Shown: positions 6,596 to 14,664, counted from the first letter of the stretch. The stretch: 14,892 nucleotides of DNA from JAEZAF01 sp964395665 (GCA_964395665.1 CAYNDH010000115.1:1-14892); one strand, 5' to 3'. A program made the numbers and translations. The notes: generated from the sequence alone by a model not told the origin.

Positions 6596-7741
6596 CTAGC
6601 GTGGGATGTTCATCGGCATGATGACGTGGACGAAATCATCGCGATTTTCCGGGCGGATCACACCCGGATTCGTCACGCCGCTGCTTTCCAGCACCACGCG
6701 TTCTTCGTTGATCACACGCAGAACGTCGATCAGATACTTGATGTTGAACGAGATGTCGAGTGCCTCTCCTTCAACCGATGCATCCAGCACGCCTTCGTTG
6801 TCGCCGCGCTCGGCGCTGCGTCCGACGATCATGACTTCGCCGGGTTCACCGGGGCCTTGCGGCGGCTTGACCGTCAGGCGACCGCTGTAAGCCGAGTCGC
6901 GGGCGAAGATCTCGGCACGCTGACAGGCCCGCAGCAGGTCGGATGTGTACATGACCGTCTGCGTGTTGTACTTGCGCGGGATGATCGCGCCGAAATCGGG
7001 GAAGCGGCCTTCCAGTAACTGCGATGAGATCTGGACATTCTGCATGGTGAAGACCACGATGTCGCGGCCATTCGCTTCCGGCAGGGTGATTATCACTTCG
7101 GCGTCATCATCGCTGATGGCGCGTGCGACTTCCGCCAGGGCCTTGGCCGGGATGACCATCGTCACCGGTGAGGTGTAGGTCTTGTCGATCTCGGTGGTGC
7201 GGACGGCCAGCCGGTAACCATCGGCGGCGGCCAGCGTCATGACATTGCCATCCAGTTCGGTGAAGATGCCAGTCAGGATCGGACGGTTGTCTTCGGTCGC
7301 GGCTGCGAATACCGTCTGATTGATCATCTCCTTCAGCACCTTGCCGGTGACGGCCAGATCACCGCCGCTGCTTTCCGGCACGGGGGGGAATTCGTTCGCG
7401 TCGATCCCCTTGATATTTGCCTTGGTCGCGCCGCAGGTGAGGTGAACAGTCTGTGTCGCCTGTTCCAGGATGATGTCCACCCGTTCCGGCGAGAGATTGT
7501 TGACCAGATCCGAGAGGGTTTTGGCGGGCAGGGTGATCGCCCCTTCCTGCTCGACCTTGGCCCCGATCCAGACCGTCACCCCCAGCCCCAGCCCCATATT
7601 GATGGTTGCCAGTTTCAGGCGTGCGTCTTCGGTCTTCAGCAGCACGTTGCCCAGTACAGGCATTGATGGGCGACTTTCAATCGCGCGACTGACCAGACTT
7701 AACCCTTTTGCAAGATTTTCTTGTAGAACAGAGATCCGCAT
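6596..7741 (-). CDS. dnaN: DNA polymerase III beta subunit (sliding clamp)
   Basis: A 381-aa processivity clamp that forms a ring dimer around DNA and tethers replicative polymerase. The N-terminus MRISVLQENLAKGLSLVSRA is typical of DnaN. Further recognisable segments are PVLGNVLL, LPAKTLSDLVNNL, FPPVPE, FAAATEDNRPILTGI, AADGYRLAVR, VIPAKALAEVAR, LEGRFPDF--IIP and the C-terminal HVIMPMNIPR. The three clamp domains are complete. The start at 7741 is preferred over an in-frame start at 7789 because GAGGA sits about 8 nt upstream and it gives the standard N-terminus. The neighbours are a PAS kinase and an exported beta-propeller protein, not dnaA or recF, so this is not the classical origin cluster. 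That leaves open whether it is the main clamp or a second copy. It converges on the kinase gene. Confidence 0.95.
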   Translation of the reverse strand: MRISVLQENLAKGLSLVSRAIESRPSMPVLGNVLLKTEDARLKLATINMGLGLGVTVWIGAKVEQEGAITLPAKTLSDLVNNLSPERVDIILEQATQTVHLTCGATKANIKGIDANEFPPVPESSGGDLAVTGKVLKEMINQTVFAAATEDNRPILTGIFTELDGNVMTLAAADGYRLAVRTTEIDKTYTSPVTMVIPAKALAEVARAISDDDAEVIITLPEANGRDIVVFTMQNVQISSQLLEGRFPDFGAIIPRKYNTQTVMYTSDLLRACQRAEIFARDSAYSGRLTVKPPQGPGEPGEVMIVGRSAERGDNEGVLDASVEGEALDISFNIKYLIDVLRVINEERVVLESSGVTNPGVIRPENRDDFVHVIMPMNIPR

Positions 7742-7861
7742 TTCGTGATTCCTCGCGCGCGTTTTTGAATATCGTATTGGATATCCCAAATATAACCCAA
7801 ATTTACCTGAGAAGCATTATTTCTTTCAGCGCGTCATTTTAGCATTTTAGCGCTGACGAAT
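7742..7861 (-). promoter_or_regulatory. Upstream region of dnaN with short tandem repeat
   Basis: AT-rich DNA immediately before dnaN. On the + strand ATATCCCAAAT (7781-7791) is followed directly by ATAACCCAAAT (7792-7802), 10 of 11 identical. Read leftward, TTGGGT and TACGAT about 18 bp apart are a weak -35/-10 candidate. The TGGGATAT core resembles the repeats at 1901-1944. No convincing DnaA box is present. Confidence 0.3.
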
Positions 7862-7889
7862 ACAGGCTGACCATTTCCGGTCAGCCTGT
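7862..7889 (-). terminator. Hairpin after the beta-propeller gene
   Basis: A perfect 11-bp inverted repeat, ACAGGCTGACC (7862-7872) with GGTCAGCCTGT (7879-7889), has a 6-nt loop. It lies about 45 bp beyond the stop of the leftward gene 7935-9629. The following leftward sequence (ATTCGTCAGC) has no real T-tract, so termination is likely but not textbook. Confidence 0.55.
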
Positions 7890-7934
7890 GAGTCTTGCTG
7901 TCAAATTGCCAGACAGATTTTTCGAGGCAGATTT

Positions 7935-9629
7935 TCAGGGGATCGGTTCCAGATAGTAAACATCCGGAGCCTGACCTTCCGCGCTCCAGCCGGTCAGCGC
8001 GCCGTCCAGTGTCTCCACTCGCCACCACAGCAGATCATTTTCACAGATGCTGCCTTCCAGCAGGCGGACCTGATTGCCGCTGATCAGCACGCCGATGATG
8101 GCTCCGTTGGGCGTGGCGCGGACGCGCAGCGTATGCGGGAAGTTGGACTCGGTCGGATAAGTCACCTGCGCCGTACCGCCAACGGTCAGGCGGCTCGGCG
8201 GTGCATTCAGGCAGATGACTTCAGTCGGTGCTGGGATCGGCGTCTCGGTCGGCGGTGTCGTCGGGGCTTCCGTGTGAACCACTTCAGTGACTTCTGGCTC
8301 AAGTGTCGGCGTCAGCGTCGGCTGAACCGGGACGGTCGTCGGCGGGACTGGTGTGCTGGTGGGGGATGGAAGTTCGGTTGCGGTCGCAGCCACCGTTACC
8401 GGCACGGGCGTATCGGTTGATACGGGTGTCACGGCTGATGCCACGGTTGTGGGGGCTGCCACCGTCCTGGGTGCTGATGTCTGTGATGCCAGCGCCGAGA
8501 TGAAAAGTTGTGCGTTAAGCGGATTGAACGAACTGCCATCAAGGAACAGGACGGATGTCGTCTCGAAATCGTAATAGGCCAGCCGTCGGCCATCCGGATT
8601 GAAGGCGATGCTGGAAGCCCGTTGTTCGCGGTTTGCCAGCGGATACTCAAGACGCAGCGTTTGAGCAGCGCTGTCGAACAGGCGCAGGCCGAATGCATCA
8701 GAAATCACAAGGCCATCACCATTCGGTGTATAGGCGATGTGCAGCCGATGGTCGGCAGGCAGCGCCGCACTGATCGATGCGACCTGTTCACCCGTTTCGG
8801 TATCCAGCAGCAGTACCGCGCCCTCACCCTCTGCCTGACGTGTGGTGACTGCCAGTTGATCCCCTCTGGGGCTGAACGCCAGCCCGAAGGGGAGTGAGTC
8901 GAATTCCCCTACATCGGGCGTGTTGTCAGTGATATTGACCTGCCAGAAGCGCTGACTGGAGAACGCGGAGAACATCTGGACCGACTGATCGGTGTGGAGC
9001 GTGGCAATCTGCGAACCTTCAATGCTGAAGGCAAGGTCAACCACCGGGCAGGCCACCGTTGGCAGGCCGTCCACCCATTCACTGGTCAGGGCGGAGAACA
9101 GGCTGACCGAGCCGTCACGCTCTGGCCGTGCGACCAGTCGGCCATCGTAGCTGAAGTCAATCTGATCAGGGCGGAAATCCGGAAGCGGGCAGCCTTCGGG
9201 TAAATCGGCAACTGCCCCCAGAAAACCGGGCAGCGTATTTTTAATGAAGCCGGTCGCCGGGTCCCACAGGACGACTTCACCGGTCACTTCCAGCGCCTGA
9301 TATGAGGCGGCCTGCTGATTACCAGCAAAGACGACTTCGCGGCGGCCCGTGTAGAAATCAGGTTTTTCCGGCCTGCTAAAGTGATAGATGAAAGTGCCGA
9401 CCTCATCGCGTGGCGTGACCTCATTTCCACGATGAATCACCGCCAGCATATCACCCTGCGGCGACCATACCAGTCTGACATCAGGCAGGGTTAGAGCGTC
9501 AGCCTGATCGGTGTGATCAGACTGCGCCAGTGCGATTGACCGGCTGGCGATTGTCCACAGGGATGTCAGGCACAGGATCAGCAGTGAAGCAGCAAAAAAA
9601 CGAACAGTGTTCCTGAACATTATCAGCAT
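7935..9629 (-). CDS. Exported WD40-like beta-propeller protein with SH3-like domain
   Basis: A 564-aa secreted protein. Residues 1-35 are a signal peptide (basic start, hydrophobic 11-28, cleavage after A-L-A at 35). A WD40/TolB-like propeller covers about 45-385, with repeated blades of the form (L/I)AFSP-GD-LAV followed by a VLLLD-type strand (for example IDFSYDGRLVA, LAFSIEGSQIA, LAFSPRGDQLAV, IAYTPNGDGLVI, IAFNPDGRRLAYY). A Thr/Pro/Val-rich tether (about 390-470) leads to a C-terminal bacterial SH3-like domain (about 473-560) with LRVRATPNG, G-L-SGNQVRLL, WWRVET, GWSAEG and YLEPIP. No enzyme motif is visible; binding or scaffolding at the cell surface is inferred. The start is uncertain between 9629 and Met4 at 9620, since neither has a clear ribosome site. 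Divergent from the SIMPL gene. Confidence 0.82.
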   Translation of the reverse strand: MLIMFRNTVRFFAASLLILCLTSLWTIASRSIALAQSDHTDQADALTLPDVRLVWSPQGDMLAVIHRGNEVTPRDEVGTFIYHFSRPEKPDFYTGRREVVFAGNQQAASYQALEVTGEVVLWDPATGFIKNTLPGFLGAVADLPEGCPLPDFRPDQIDFSYDGRLVARPERDGSVSLFSALTSEWVDGLPTVACPVVDLAFSIEGSQIATLHTDQSVQMFSAFSSQRFWQVNITDNTPDVGEFDSLPFGLAFSPRGDQLAVTTRQAEGEGAVLLLDTETGEQVASISAALPADHRLHIAYTPNGDGLVISDAFGLRLFDSAAQTLRLEYPLANREQRASSIAFNPDGRRLAYYDFETTSVLFLDGSSFNPLNAQLFISALASQTSAPRTVAAPTTVASAVTPVSTDTPVPVTVAATATELPSPTSTPVPPTTVPVQPTLTPTLEPEVTEVVHTEAPTTPPTETPIPAPTEVICLNAPPSRLTVGGTAQVTYPTESNFPHTLRVRATPNGAIIGVLISGNQVRLLEGSICENDLLWWRVETLDGALTGWSAEGQAPDVYYLEPIP

Positions 9630-9928
9630 CTTTGAGTCAAGTAAGATATTGCCCTCTATTGTAGCCTGTTTTAGGCAGTTCGCGCATCAAGATAGTTCAG
9701 GTTGCGTTTCGAAACTGTTATACCGGTGCGATTTTGGAGACTTGTTTCAGGATCAGATCGCAAAGCGAATATCAGCGCTGAAAATGAGAGCCGCTTTAGA
9801 GGTGACATTTTCGGAAAAACTGGTGGGAACAATCGACTACTGTCCGTCGTCTGAGAGATGTACGTGCCAATAGAGGCGGGTACGATGCTGGTTGTCTGTT
9901 AGGGACAAAACACAAAGAGGAGATTACA
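9630..9928. other. Divergent intergenic region
   Basis: A 299-bp gap between two divergent exported-protein genes. The only frames through it have no coding character that I recognise. It holds a candidate extracytoplasmic-sigma promoter facing right (9826-9854) and, facing left, a lone TACAAT about 35 bp before the propeller gene without a well-placed -35. Confidence 0.5.
9826..9854 (+). promoter_or_regulatory. Candidate ECF (sigma-E-like) promoter for SIMPL gene
   Basis: GGAACAA (9826-9832), 16 nt, then GTCTGA (9849-9854) resembles the sigma-E-type pattern GGAACTT-N16-TCTGA. It lies 75 bp before the start of an exported protein, a plausible target for an envelope-stress sigma factor. No sigma factor gene is in the window, and motif matches this short arise by chance. 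Confidence 0.35.
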
Positions 9929-10678
9929 ATGAAACAGCTATTCAAACCCACCACGCTGGTGATTGCGGTCCTGATCGCGGCTATTGCGGTTTTCGCATTC
10001 CCGGCCCTTGCGCAGACACCTGAAGGAGAAGCATCGCCTGTTTCTTCGCCCGGTTCCAATACCATCACCGTTGCAGGTTTTGGGACTGCCAACGGCGCAC
10101 CGGATATGGCGTCGATTGATGTCGGTGTCGAGACCTTCAGCCCGAACGTCGCCGAAGCCTTTGCTGAAGCCAATACCGTTGCTGAAGCCGTTGTGAGCGC
10201 ACTGGTCGAACTGGGCGTCGCTGAAGAAGATATCCGCACCTCTAATCTGAATGTCTACTTCAGCAGCCGTTTCGATGAAACGAATGGCCGTGACGAGCGC
10301 GGTTACTTCGTCAACAACACCGTTCACATCATCGTCCGCGATGTCGAACAGATCGAAGACGTGATCGATACCGCGCTGAATTCCGGTGCGAACACGCTGT
10401 ACGGCCTGAACTTCAGCATCAGCGATACCACTGCGCTTCAGAGTGAAGCCCGTGAAAGCGCGATGAGTGATGCCCGCGCCCGTGCAGAGCAGTATGCCAG
10501 CCTGATCGGTGTGACGCTGGGTGACATCGTGCAGGTGGTGGAAGGCGCACCCGCAGGCGGTATCCCCTATGCCTTCGAGATGGCAGATATGGGCCGTGGC
10601 GGTGGTGGTTCCTTCGTCACCCCCGGACAGAGCGAAGTGTCAATCGGTGTGACAGTGGTTTTCAGCTTTAACCGCTGA
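9929..10678 (+). CDS. Exported SIMPL-domain (DUF541) protein
   Basis: A 249-aa protein with an N-terminal signal peptide (1-28, cleavage after PALA). The SIMPL/DUF541 domain covers about 44-248: ITVAGFGTANGAPDMASIDV, the long helix AFAEANTVAEAVVSAL, GVAEEDIRTSNLNV, an extended beta region, the Arg/Ala-rich helix with ARESAMSDARARAEQYASLIGV, and a closing SIGVTVVFSF strand. The family (E. coli YggE, BP26, SIMPL) consists of envelope proteins implicated in oxidative-stress tolerance or channel assembly; no catalytic activity is assigned. A Gly-rich loop (MGRGGGGSF) precedes the last strand. The ATG follows AGGAG by 8 nt. A strong terminator lies about 50 bp after the stop, so the gene is probably a single unit. 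Confidence 0.9.
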   Translation: MKQLFKPTTLVIAVLIAAIAVFAFPALAQTPEGEASPVSSPGSNTITVAGFGTANGAPDMASIDVGVETFSPNVAEAFAEANTVAEAVVSALVELGVAEEDIRTSNLNVYFSSRFDETNGRDERGYFVNNTVHIIVRDVEQIEDVIDTALNSGANTLYGLNFSISDTTALQSEARESAMSDARARAEQYASLIGVTLGDIVQVVEGAPAGGIPYAFEMADMGRGGGGSFVTPGQSEVSIGVTVVFSFNR

Positions 10679-10725
10679 TCGGCACTCATCAGATTGCCGT
10701 AGCCATATCAACGGTTATAGAACAG

Positions 10726-10764
10726 AAAAGAGAGGGGATGTGTATGCATCGCCTCTCTTTTTTT
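10726..10764 (+). terminator. Rho-independent terminator after SIMPL gene
   Basis: A 10-bp stem, AAAAGAGAGG (10726-10735) with CCTCTCTTTT (10752-10761), is extended by a G/G mismatch and an inner GATG/CATC stem. It ends in seven Ts (10758-10764). Read leftward the same hairpin ends in TTTTC, so it can also serve the convergent CHAD gene. Confidence 0.88.
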
Positions 10765-10785
10765 ACGTTCTGTGCGTGATGATCA

Positions 10786-10809
10786 CTGACAATCGATTAC
10801 GATTGTCAG
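10786..10809. repeat. Perfect 10-bp inverted repeat after the CHAD gene
   Basis: CTGACAATCG (10786-10795) and CGATTGTCAG (10800-10809) are exact reverse complements around ATTA, 7 bp beyond the CHAD stop codon. No T-tract follows on either strand. It could stabilise the 3' end of the CHAD transcript. Confidence 0.75.
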
Positions 10810-10816
10810 GCAGGGT

Positions 10817-11887
10817 TTAGCCATGCATCCCCAGCAGGGCATCGGACAGCTTTTTCTGCACGGCGCGGCTGTTGAAATGCCGCCAGACGTCGGGAAAGCG
10901 GGATTTCAGTTCCGCGTGTTCTGTTTCCAGTTCCCGGAGATAGTCGTGCAGCGGGTGACTGGGCTGCGTGCGGTTCGGCTCGTCTGCGGCTTCATCTGCT
11001 GATGCTTCATCGGTCTCTGCATCCTCATCATGATCAGGCGCATCCGGCACCAGATCGCGATAAGCTTCGAGCTGGCTAAGGGCGACCGTGATGTCATTCA
11101 TCCGTCCGAGATGATCCTGAATGGTCTTGATTTCCTTAATAAAGGTCTTGCCCGATGTCCCGAGCAGATCACTGAAGAAATCGGTTGCATAGCGCAGTCG
11201 TTTGAATTCGATCCGCAGGGCGTGCAGGGTGGCATCGTCGGTGGTTTCGATGTCTTCATGGATGACATCATCATAAGCCAGCACGGTCGCCAGATGTTCG
11301 TGCAGCAGCCCCGGCAGGATATGACGTACCTGTGACGGGGAAACATCATCGGTGTCGATGCTGCGCGCACCGGAGCCGGGATTGGTCAGGAAATCGGCAT
11401 AGGCTTCAGTGAAGCGGCGATAGGTCTTGCTATCCAGCAGGGCGAGTAACTTCTTCAGGGGCTTGCTGCGCTTTTTCTCCAGCCGGGCAATGATTTTGTC
11501 GAAGATCGCCGTATCCTGATCCTTATACACGCGCTGCGCCCGTCTGAGGTCTACCATCATCACATCCAGATCGCGTACCGCGCCCAGGGCGCTGGCAAGA
11601 TCCTTCAGATTCTGGATTAACGGGCGGACCGGCTTGTTCCTGTAATACGGTTCCAGCAGACGAAAGGCGCTGCGCTGCCTGCGGGTTGCCACGCGCATAT
11701 CATGGACATATTCAATGTCATGATCCTCTCGCACACCATCTTCCTGTGAACGCATCCTGATGAACTCACGTAACAAAATCTGGCGACCGGCTTCAGCCAT
11801 CGTATCGTCTGGCTGGAGTGCGGTTACGGCGTCATCAGGGATAAAGCCTTTTGCGGAACTGGTATGTTCGAGAGCGTTATCATCCAT
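10817..11887 (-). CDS. CHAD-domain protein
   Basis: A 356-aa soluble all-helical protein. CHAD domains bind inorganic polyphosphate through conserved His, Arg and Lys on two helical bundles and are often linked to polyphosphate granules. Here the first signature, VHDMRVATRRQRSAFRLL, has His62, Arg65, Arg69 and Arg70. DLASALGAVRDLDVM follows, and the second signature HALRIEFKRLRYATDFF starts at His222. The tail has QDHLGRMNDI. The N-terminal CYTH (triphosphatase) domain present in many relatives is absent, so this is a stand-alone CHAD. An acidic, low-complexity insert (about residues 278-305, DHDEDAETDEASADEAADE) interrupts the C-terminal helices; it may mimic or compete with polyphosphate, which is conjecture. 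A clear extended -10 promoter lies 39 bp upstream. Divergent from the REC-kinase gene; no polyphosphate kinase is nearby. Confidence 0.88.
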   Translation of the reverse strand: MDDNALEHTSSAKGFIPDDAVTALQPDDTMAEAGRQILLREFIRMRSQEDGVREDHDIEYVHDMRVATRRQRSAFRLLEPYYRNKPVRPLIQNLKDLASALGAVRDLDVMMVDLRRAQRVYKDQDTAIFDKIIARLEKKRSKPLKKLLALLDSKTYRRFTEAYADFLTNPGSGARSIDTDDVSPSQVRHILPGLLHEHLATVLAYDDVIHEDIETTDDATLHALRIEFKRLRYATDFFSDLLGTSGKTFIKEIKTIQDHLGRMNDITVALSQLEAYRDLVPDAPDHDEDAETDEASADEAADEPNRTQPSHPLHDYLRELETEHAELKSRFPDVWRHFNSRAVQKKLSDALLGMHG

Positions 11888-12327
11888 CTTGTCAACTCGC
11901 TTCCCTACATCAACACATTAGTGAAAATTATAACAGATTCGCACGGCAGGCAGGAACCATTGCAATAAGATAATACGGTGCGGGAAGGATTACGAATAAT
12001 CGGGTGTGGGCACAACGGCAGGTTAATAATTGTCGCTCTGTTTGCCGACAGCGGAAGTATAATGAAGTATATCGTTTGTTTCGTGGATTAGCCCGCTGGG
12101 GATGATCCTGCGAGACGGTGTTCGACCGTGTTCTGCGTTGATCTGTGCCGGGTATGAGCCGGATCTGAGGCCGTTGTACCGCCCGCATGTGAACGCTATG
12201 GAGCGTTATAAACGTAAATAATAACGTGAAACGCACGGATACTGCATTTGAGGCAACCAGAGAGCCGTTATACTCGGTTATACTTGTGCGAGTCTTATAC
12301 CCTGTATATACGGATGTTACCACGGCT
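11888..12327. other. 440-bp divergent intergenic region
   Basis: Holds the CHAD promoter at the left. To the right are a hairpin at 12115-12129 (ACGGT/ACCGT), two overlapping inverted repeats at 12192-12226, and a 10-bp tandem repeat GTTATACTCG/GTTATACTTG at 12267-12286. A lone TATAAT lies at 12058-12063. A leftward open frame of 131 codons (11928-12323) spans it but shows no recognisable protein character and covers the CHAD promoter, so I treat the region as non-coding. Confidence 0.55.
11927..11935 (-). promoter_or_regulatory. Extended -10 promoter of the CHAD gene
   Basis: Read leftward, TGTTATAAT is a perfect extended -10 element (TG-N-TATAAT) ending 39 bp before the CHAD start codon. 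No good -35 hexamer is at 17 bp, which extended -10 promoters can do without. Confidence 0.55.
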
Positions 12328-13572
12328 ATGTCTGAGAAGATCTACACCATTCTGTACATTGAAGACGATCCTTCCGGTCGCCGTCTGGTTGAACGAGTAT
12401 TACAGCCGCTGGGCTATCACGTGCTGACGGCAGATCGGGCATTTGCCGGGTTGGATACGGCGCGGCAGTATGAGCCGGATCTGATCCTGACCGATATTAA
12501 TCTGCCGGACATGAGCGGGCCGGAAGTCGTGGCGCTGCTTCGACGTGAAGAACGGTTTGCGACGACGCCGATTGTCGCCCTGACCGCGCAGAGCGCTGGC
12601 ACACCGGAATGGGAAATGGCGTTTGCGGCGGGGATCACGGGCTTTCTGACCAAGCCGATCGAGATCGATAATTTTCACGAACAGATCGCGCATTACCTGC
12701 ACGGCGGAAATGATACGCTGCCCTCTGATCAGCAGGGGGCGATCCAGTCGCGCTATTCACAGTCTGTGATCGAGAAGCTGGAAGCCCGGATCGAAGCGCT
12801 GGAGCAGGACAACGCCCGGTTGATGGATCTCGAAGGGATCAAGGAAGCGTTTATCCAGATCACCGCGCACGAACTGCGGACACCACTCACGCTCGTCTTC
12901 GGCTATACGCGCCTGCTGGAAGAGATCTGCGAATCGCTGGGATCGACATCGGCGGAACTGGCGATGCTGGTCAGCGGATTGGGCGAGTCGGTGGAGCGGA
13001 TGCAAAATATCATCGACGAGATCGTGATCGTCAGCCGCATTCTGACCAACAAGATCGACCTGAACCCGAAGCCGATCGATGCGGCGTCGATCCTGCTTCG
13101 CAGCCTTCAGCACTTTAATCTGGCGATTGAAGAGCGCGACCTGCAACTGCATTTTGACCTGCGTCACTGGTACGTCCGGCTGTATGCAGATGGGGCGCTG
13201 CTTCATCTGATGCTGGTGAACCTGTTGAGCAACGCGATCAAATACACGCCGGATGGCGGGCGCATTTATATCAACGCGGTGCGTGATCGGGAGCATCTGC
13301 GGATCAGTCTGCGGGATACCGGCATCGGTATCGACACCGTACAGCAGGCGCATATCTTTGACCGGTTTCATCCGGCGGCGGATATCCACCTGCACAGCAC
13401 CAGTAAAACAGCATTCAGAGGCGGCGGGCTGGGGATGGGACTTTCCATCTGCAAGGGGATTGTCCAGGCGCATGGCGGCCAGATCTGGGTTGAGAGCAGC
13501 CATTGTGACCCTGATACCCTGCCCGGCAGCGAGTTTATCGTCGTCCTGCCGTTGAACAGCCGAGAAAAGTAG
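12328..13572 (+). CDS. REC-histidine kinase (receiver at the N-terminus)
   Basis: A 414-aa soluble two-component protein. The start is placed at 12328, where MSEKIYTILYIEDD opens a normal receiver domain; the in-frame codons back to 12226 would add 34 unlike residues. REC domain, about 5-125: acidic pair in IEDD, phospho-acceptor Asp56 in LILTDINLPDMSG, TAQS, and Lys109 in FLTKPI. A coiled-coil (about 140-170) connects to HisKA with ITAHELRTPLTL, His181, and a HATPase with NLLSNAIKYT, RDTGIGID, FDRFHP and GGGLGMGLSI. There is no sensor or membrane domain, so input probably arrives by phosphorylation of the receiver from another kinase; output partner unknown. An insert of about 15 residues sits between the F-box and G2 box (ADIHLHSTSKTAFR). 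Followed 6 bp later by the transporter gene, so the two are probably co-transcribed. Confidence 0.88.
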   Translation: MSEKIYTILYIEDDPSGRRLVERVLQPLGYHVLTADRAFAGLDTARQYEPDLILTDINLPDMSGPEVVALLRREERFATTPIVALTAQSAGTPEWEMAFAAGITGFLTKPIEIDNFHEQIAHYLHGGNDTLPSDQQGAIQSRYSQSVIEKLEARIEALEQDNARLMDLEGIKEAFIQITAHELRTPLTLVFGYTRLLEEICESLGSTSAELAMLVSGLGESVERMQNIIDEIVIVSRILTNKIDLNPKPIDAASILLRSLQHFNLAIEERDLQLHFDLRHWYVRLYADGALLHLMLVNLLSNAIKYTPDGGRIYINAVRDREHLRISLRDTGIGIDTVQQAHIFDRFHPAADIHLHSTSKTAFRGGGLGMGLSICKGIVQAHGGQIWVESSHCDPDTLPGSEFIVVLPLNSREK

Positions 13573-13578
13573 AGCCGT

Positions 13579-14664
13579 ATGAAAGAACCTCAATCCCTTT
13601 CCCCAAAGGATGTGATCTTTACCCTTAGCACGCCGGTATTTCTGGGGGCTGCCCCGATTCTGGGGAAGATGGCCCTGCTGGAAGGCGTCAACGCGTTCTC
13701 GGTCGCGGCCCTGCGGACACTGGTCGCGGTCGCGATCCTGTGGGTGATTTATCTGCTGTTTTACCGCCGTTACCTCTACATCTATCCGGCGGGACTGGTG
13801 GGCTGCGTGGTGATCGGCATCGTCAACGGCATCGGATCGCTGTTCTATTACAGCGGCCTGAATTATGTGGATGCATCGCTGGCACAGCTTCTGAACGGCA
13901 TGTACCTGCTGTTCGCGCTGGTGCTGTCACGGCTGGGCGGGCAGCGCTTCGACCGGCGGACGCTGTTCCGCATCGGGCTGGCACTGATCGCGCTGGTGAT
14001 GCTGACTGGCATTGGCAGCAGCCCGGTGAACTGGCTCGGCGTGGCGCTGATGCTGGCCAATGCCCTGATGTTTGCCGGGACGATGATGCTGAGCCAGAAC
14101 CTGCTTTACGAAATGCCTGCACAGACGGCCACGCTCTATATCCTGACGACGATGGGCGCGCTGGTGACGGTGGTCTGGCTGGTGGTTGGGCAGTTCCCGT
14201 CGGAAGCCGCGCTGGATGGTGCCCTGCTGCCGATTATCGCGCTCGGCGTGACCACGATGCTTTCGCGGCTGGCGATGTTTACCGGTGTCAAGTCTATCGG
14301 TGGTATCCAGACGGCGATCATTGCCGTGATGGAGATCGGTGTTTCGCTGGTGCTGGCCTTCATCATTCTCGGTGAACGCCTGAGCGCTGTGCAGGCTGCC
14401 GGCGTGCTGCTGTTCATCTGGTGTCTGCTGCTCATCCGTCAGCGGGATCTACAGCACCGGACCTTTAACCCAAGTGTGCTGGTGACGGTGGATACGCATC
14501 ATACCCGTTTGCGTGGGCTGCGCCGGTTGTTTGCTGGACGGCCTGCATCCCCGGCCAGTAAAGCGGAGCTGGAAGCGCGGGAAGCACTGGAATCATTCAA
14601 GCTGAATCTCGTCAATCCCGCCCGCACCGATGCATCCCGGCCACAGCAGGCGAAGCAGGAATAG
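13579..14664 (+). CDS. EamA/DMT-family transporter
   Basis: A 361-aa inner-membrane protein of the drug/metabolite transporter superfamily. It has about ten hydrophobic helices between residues 12 and 290, in two EamA halves. The first half includes AALRTLVAVAIL, GLVGCVVIGIVNGIGSLFYYSGLNYVDASLAQLL and a helix ending LVLSRLGGQRF. The second has MFAGTMMLSQNLL, a mirror-image FTGVKSIGGIQTAIIAVMEIGVSLVLAF and the conserved ILGERLSAVQAAGVLLFIWCLLL. A hydrophilic C-terminal tail of about 65 residues (295-361) is longer than usual for the family and rich in Arg, Ala and Glu. Substrate cannot be predicted; relatives move amino acids, nucleosides or other metabolites. The start lies 6 bp after the REC-kinase stop, suggesting an operon and possible translational coupling. 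No T-rich terminator is visible downstream. Confidence 0.9.
   Translation: MKEPQSLSPKDVIFTLSTPVFLGAAPILGKMALLEGVNAFSVAALRTLVAVAILWVIYLLFYRRYLYIYPAGLVGCVVIGIVNGIGSLFYYSGLNYVDASLAQLLNGMYLLFALVLSRLGGQRFDRRTLFRIGLALIALVMLTGIGSSPVNWLGVALMLANALMFAGTMMLSQNLLYEMPAQTATLYILTTMGALVTVVWLVVGQFPSEAALDGALLPIIALGVTTMLSRLAMFTGVKSIGGIQTAIIAVMEIGVSLVLAFIILGERLSAVQAAGVLLFIWCLLLIRQRDLQHRTFNPSVLVTVDTHHTRLRGLRRLFAGRPASPASKAELEAREALESFKLNLVNPARTDASRPQQAKQE

Noticed and set aside
9607..9873. Rightward open frame of 88 codons before the SIMPL gene
   Set aside because: It begins inside the propeller gene's signal-peptide region on the other strand, has no ribosome site and no family resemblance.
12058..12063. TATAAT as the promoter of the REC-kinase gene
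   Set aside because: No -35 at an acceptable distance, no TG extension, and it is 265 bp from the start codon.
11928..12323. Leftward open frame of 131 codons between the CHAD and REC-kinase genes
   Set aside because: No recognisable motif, atypical composition, and it covers the CHAD promoter and the hairpin-rich leader.
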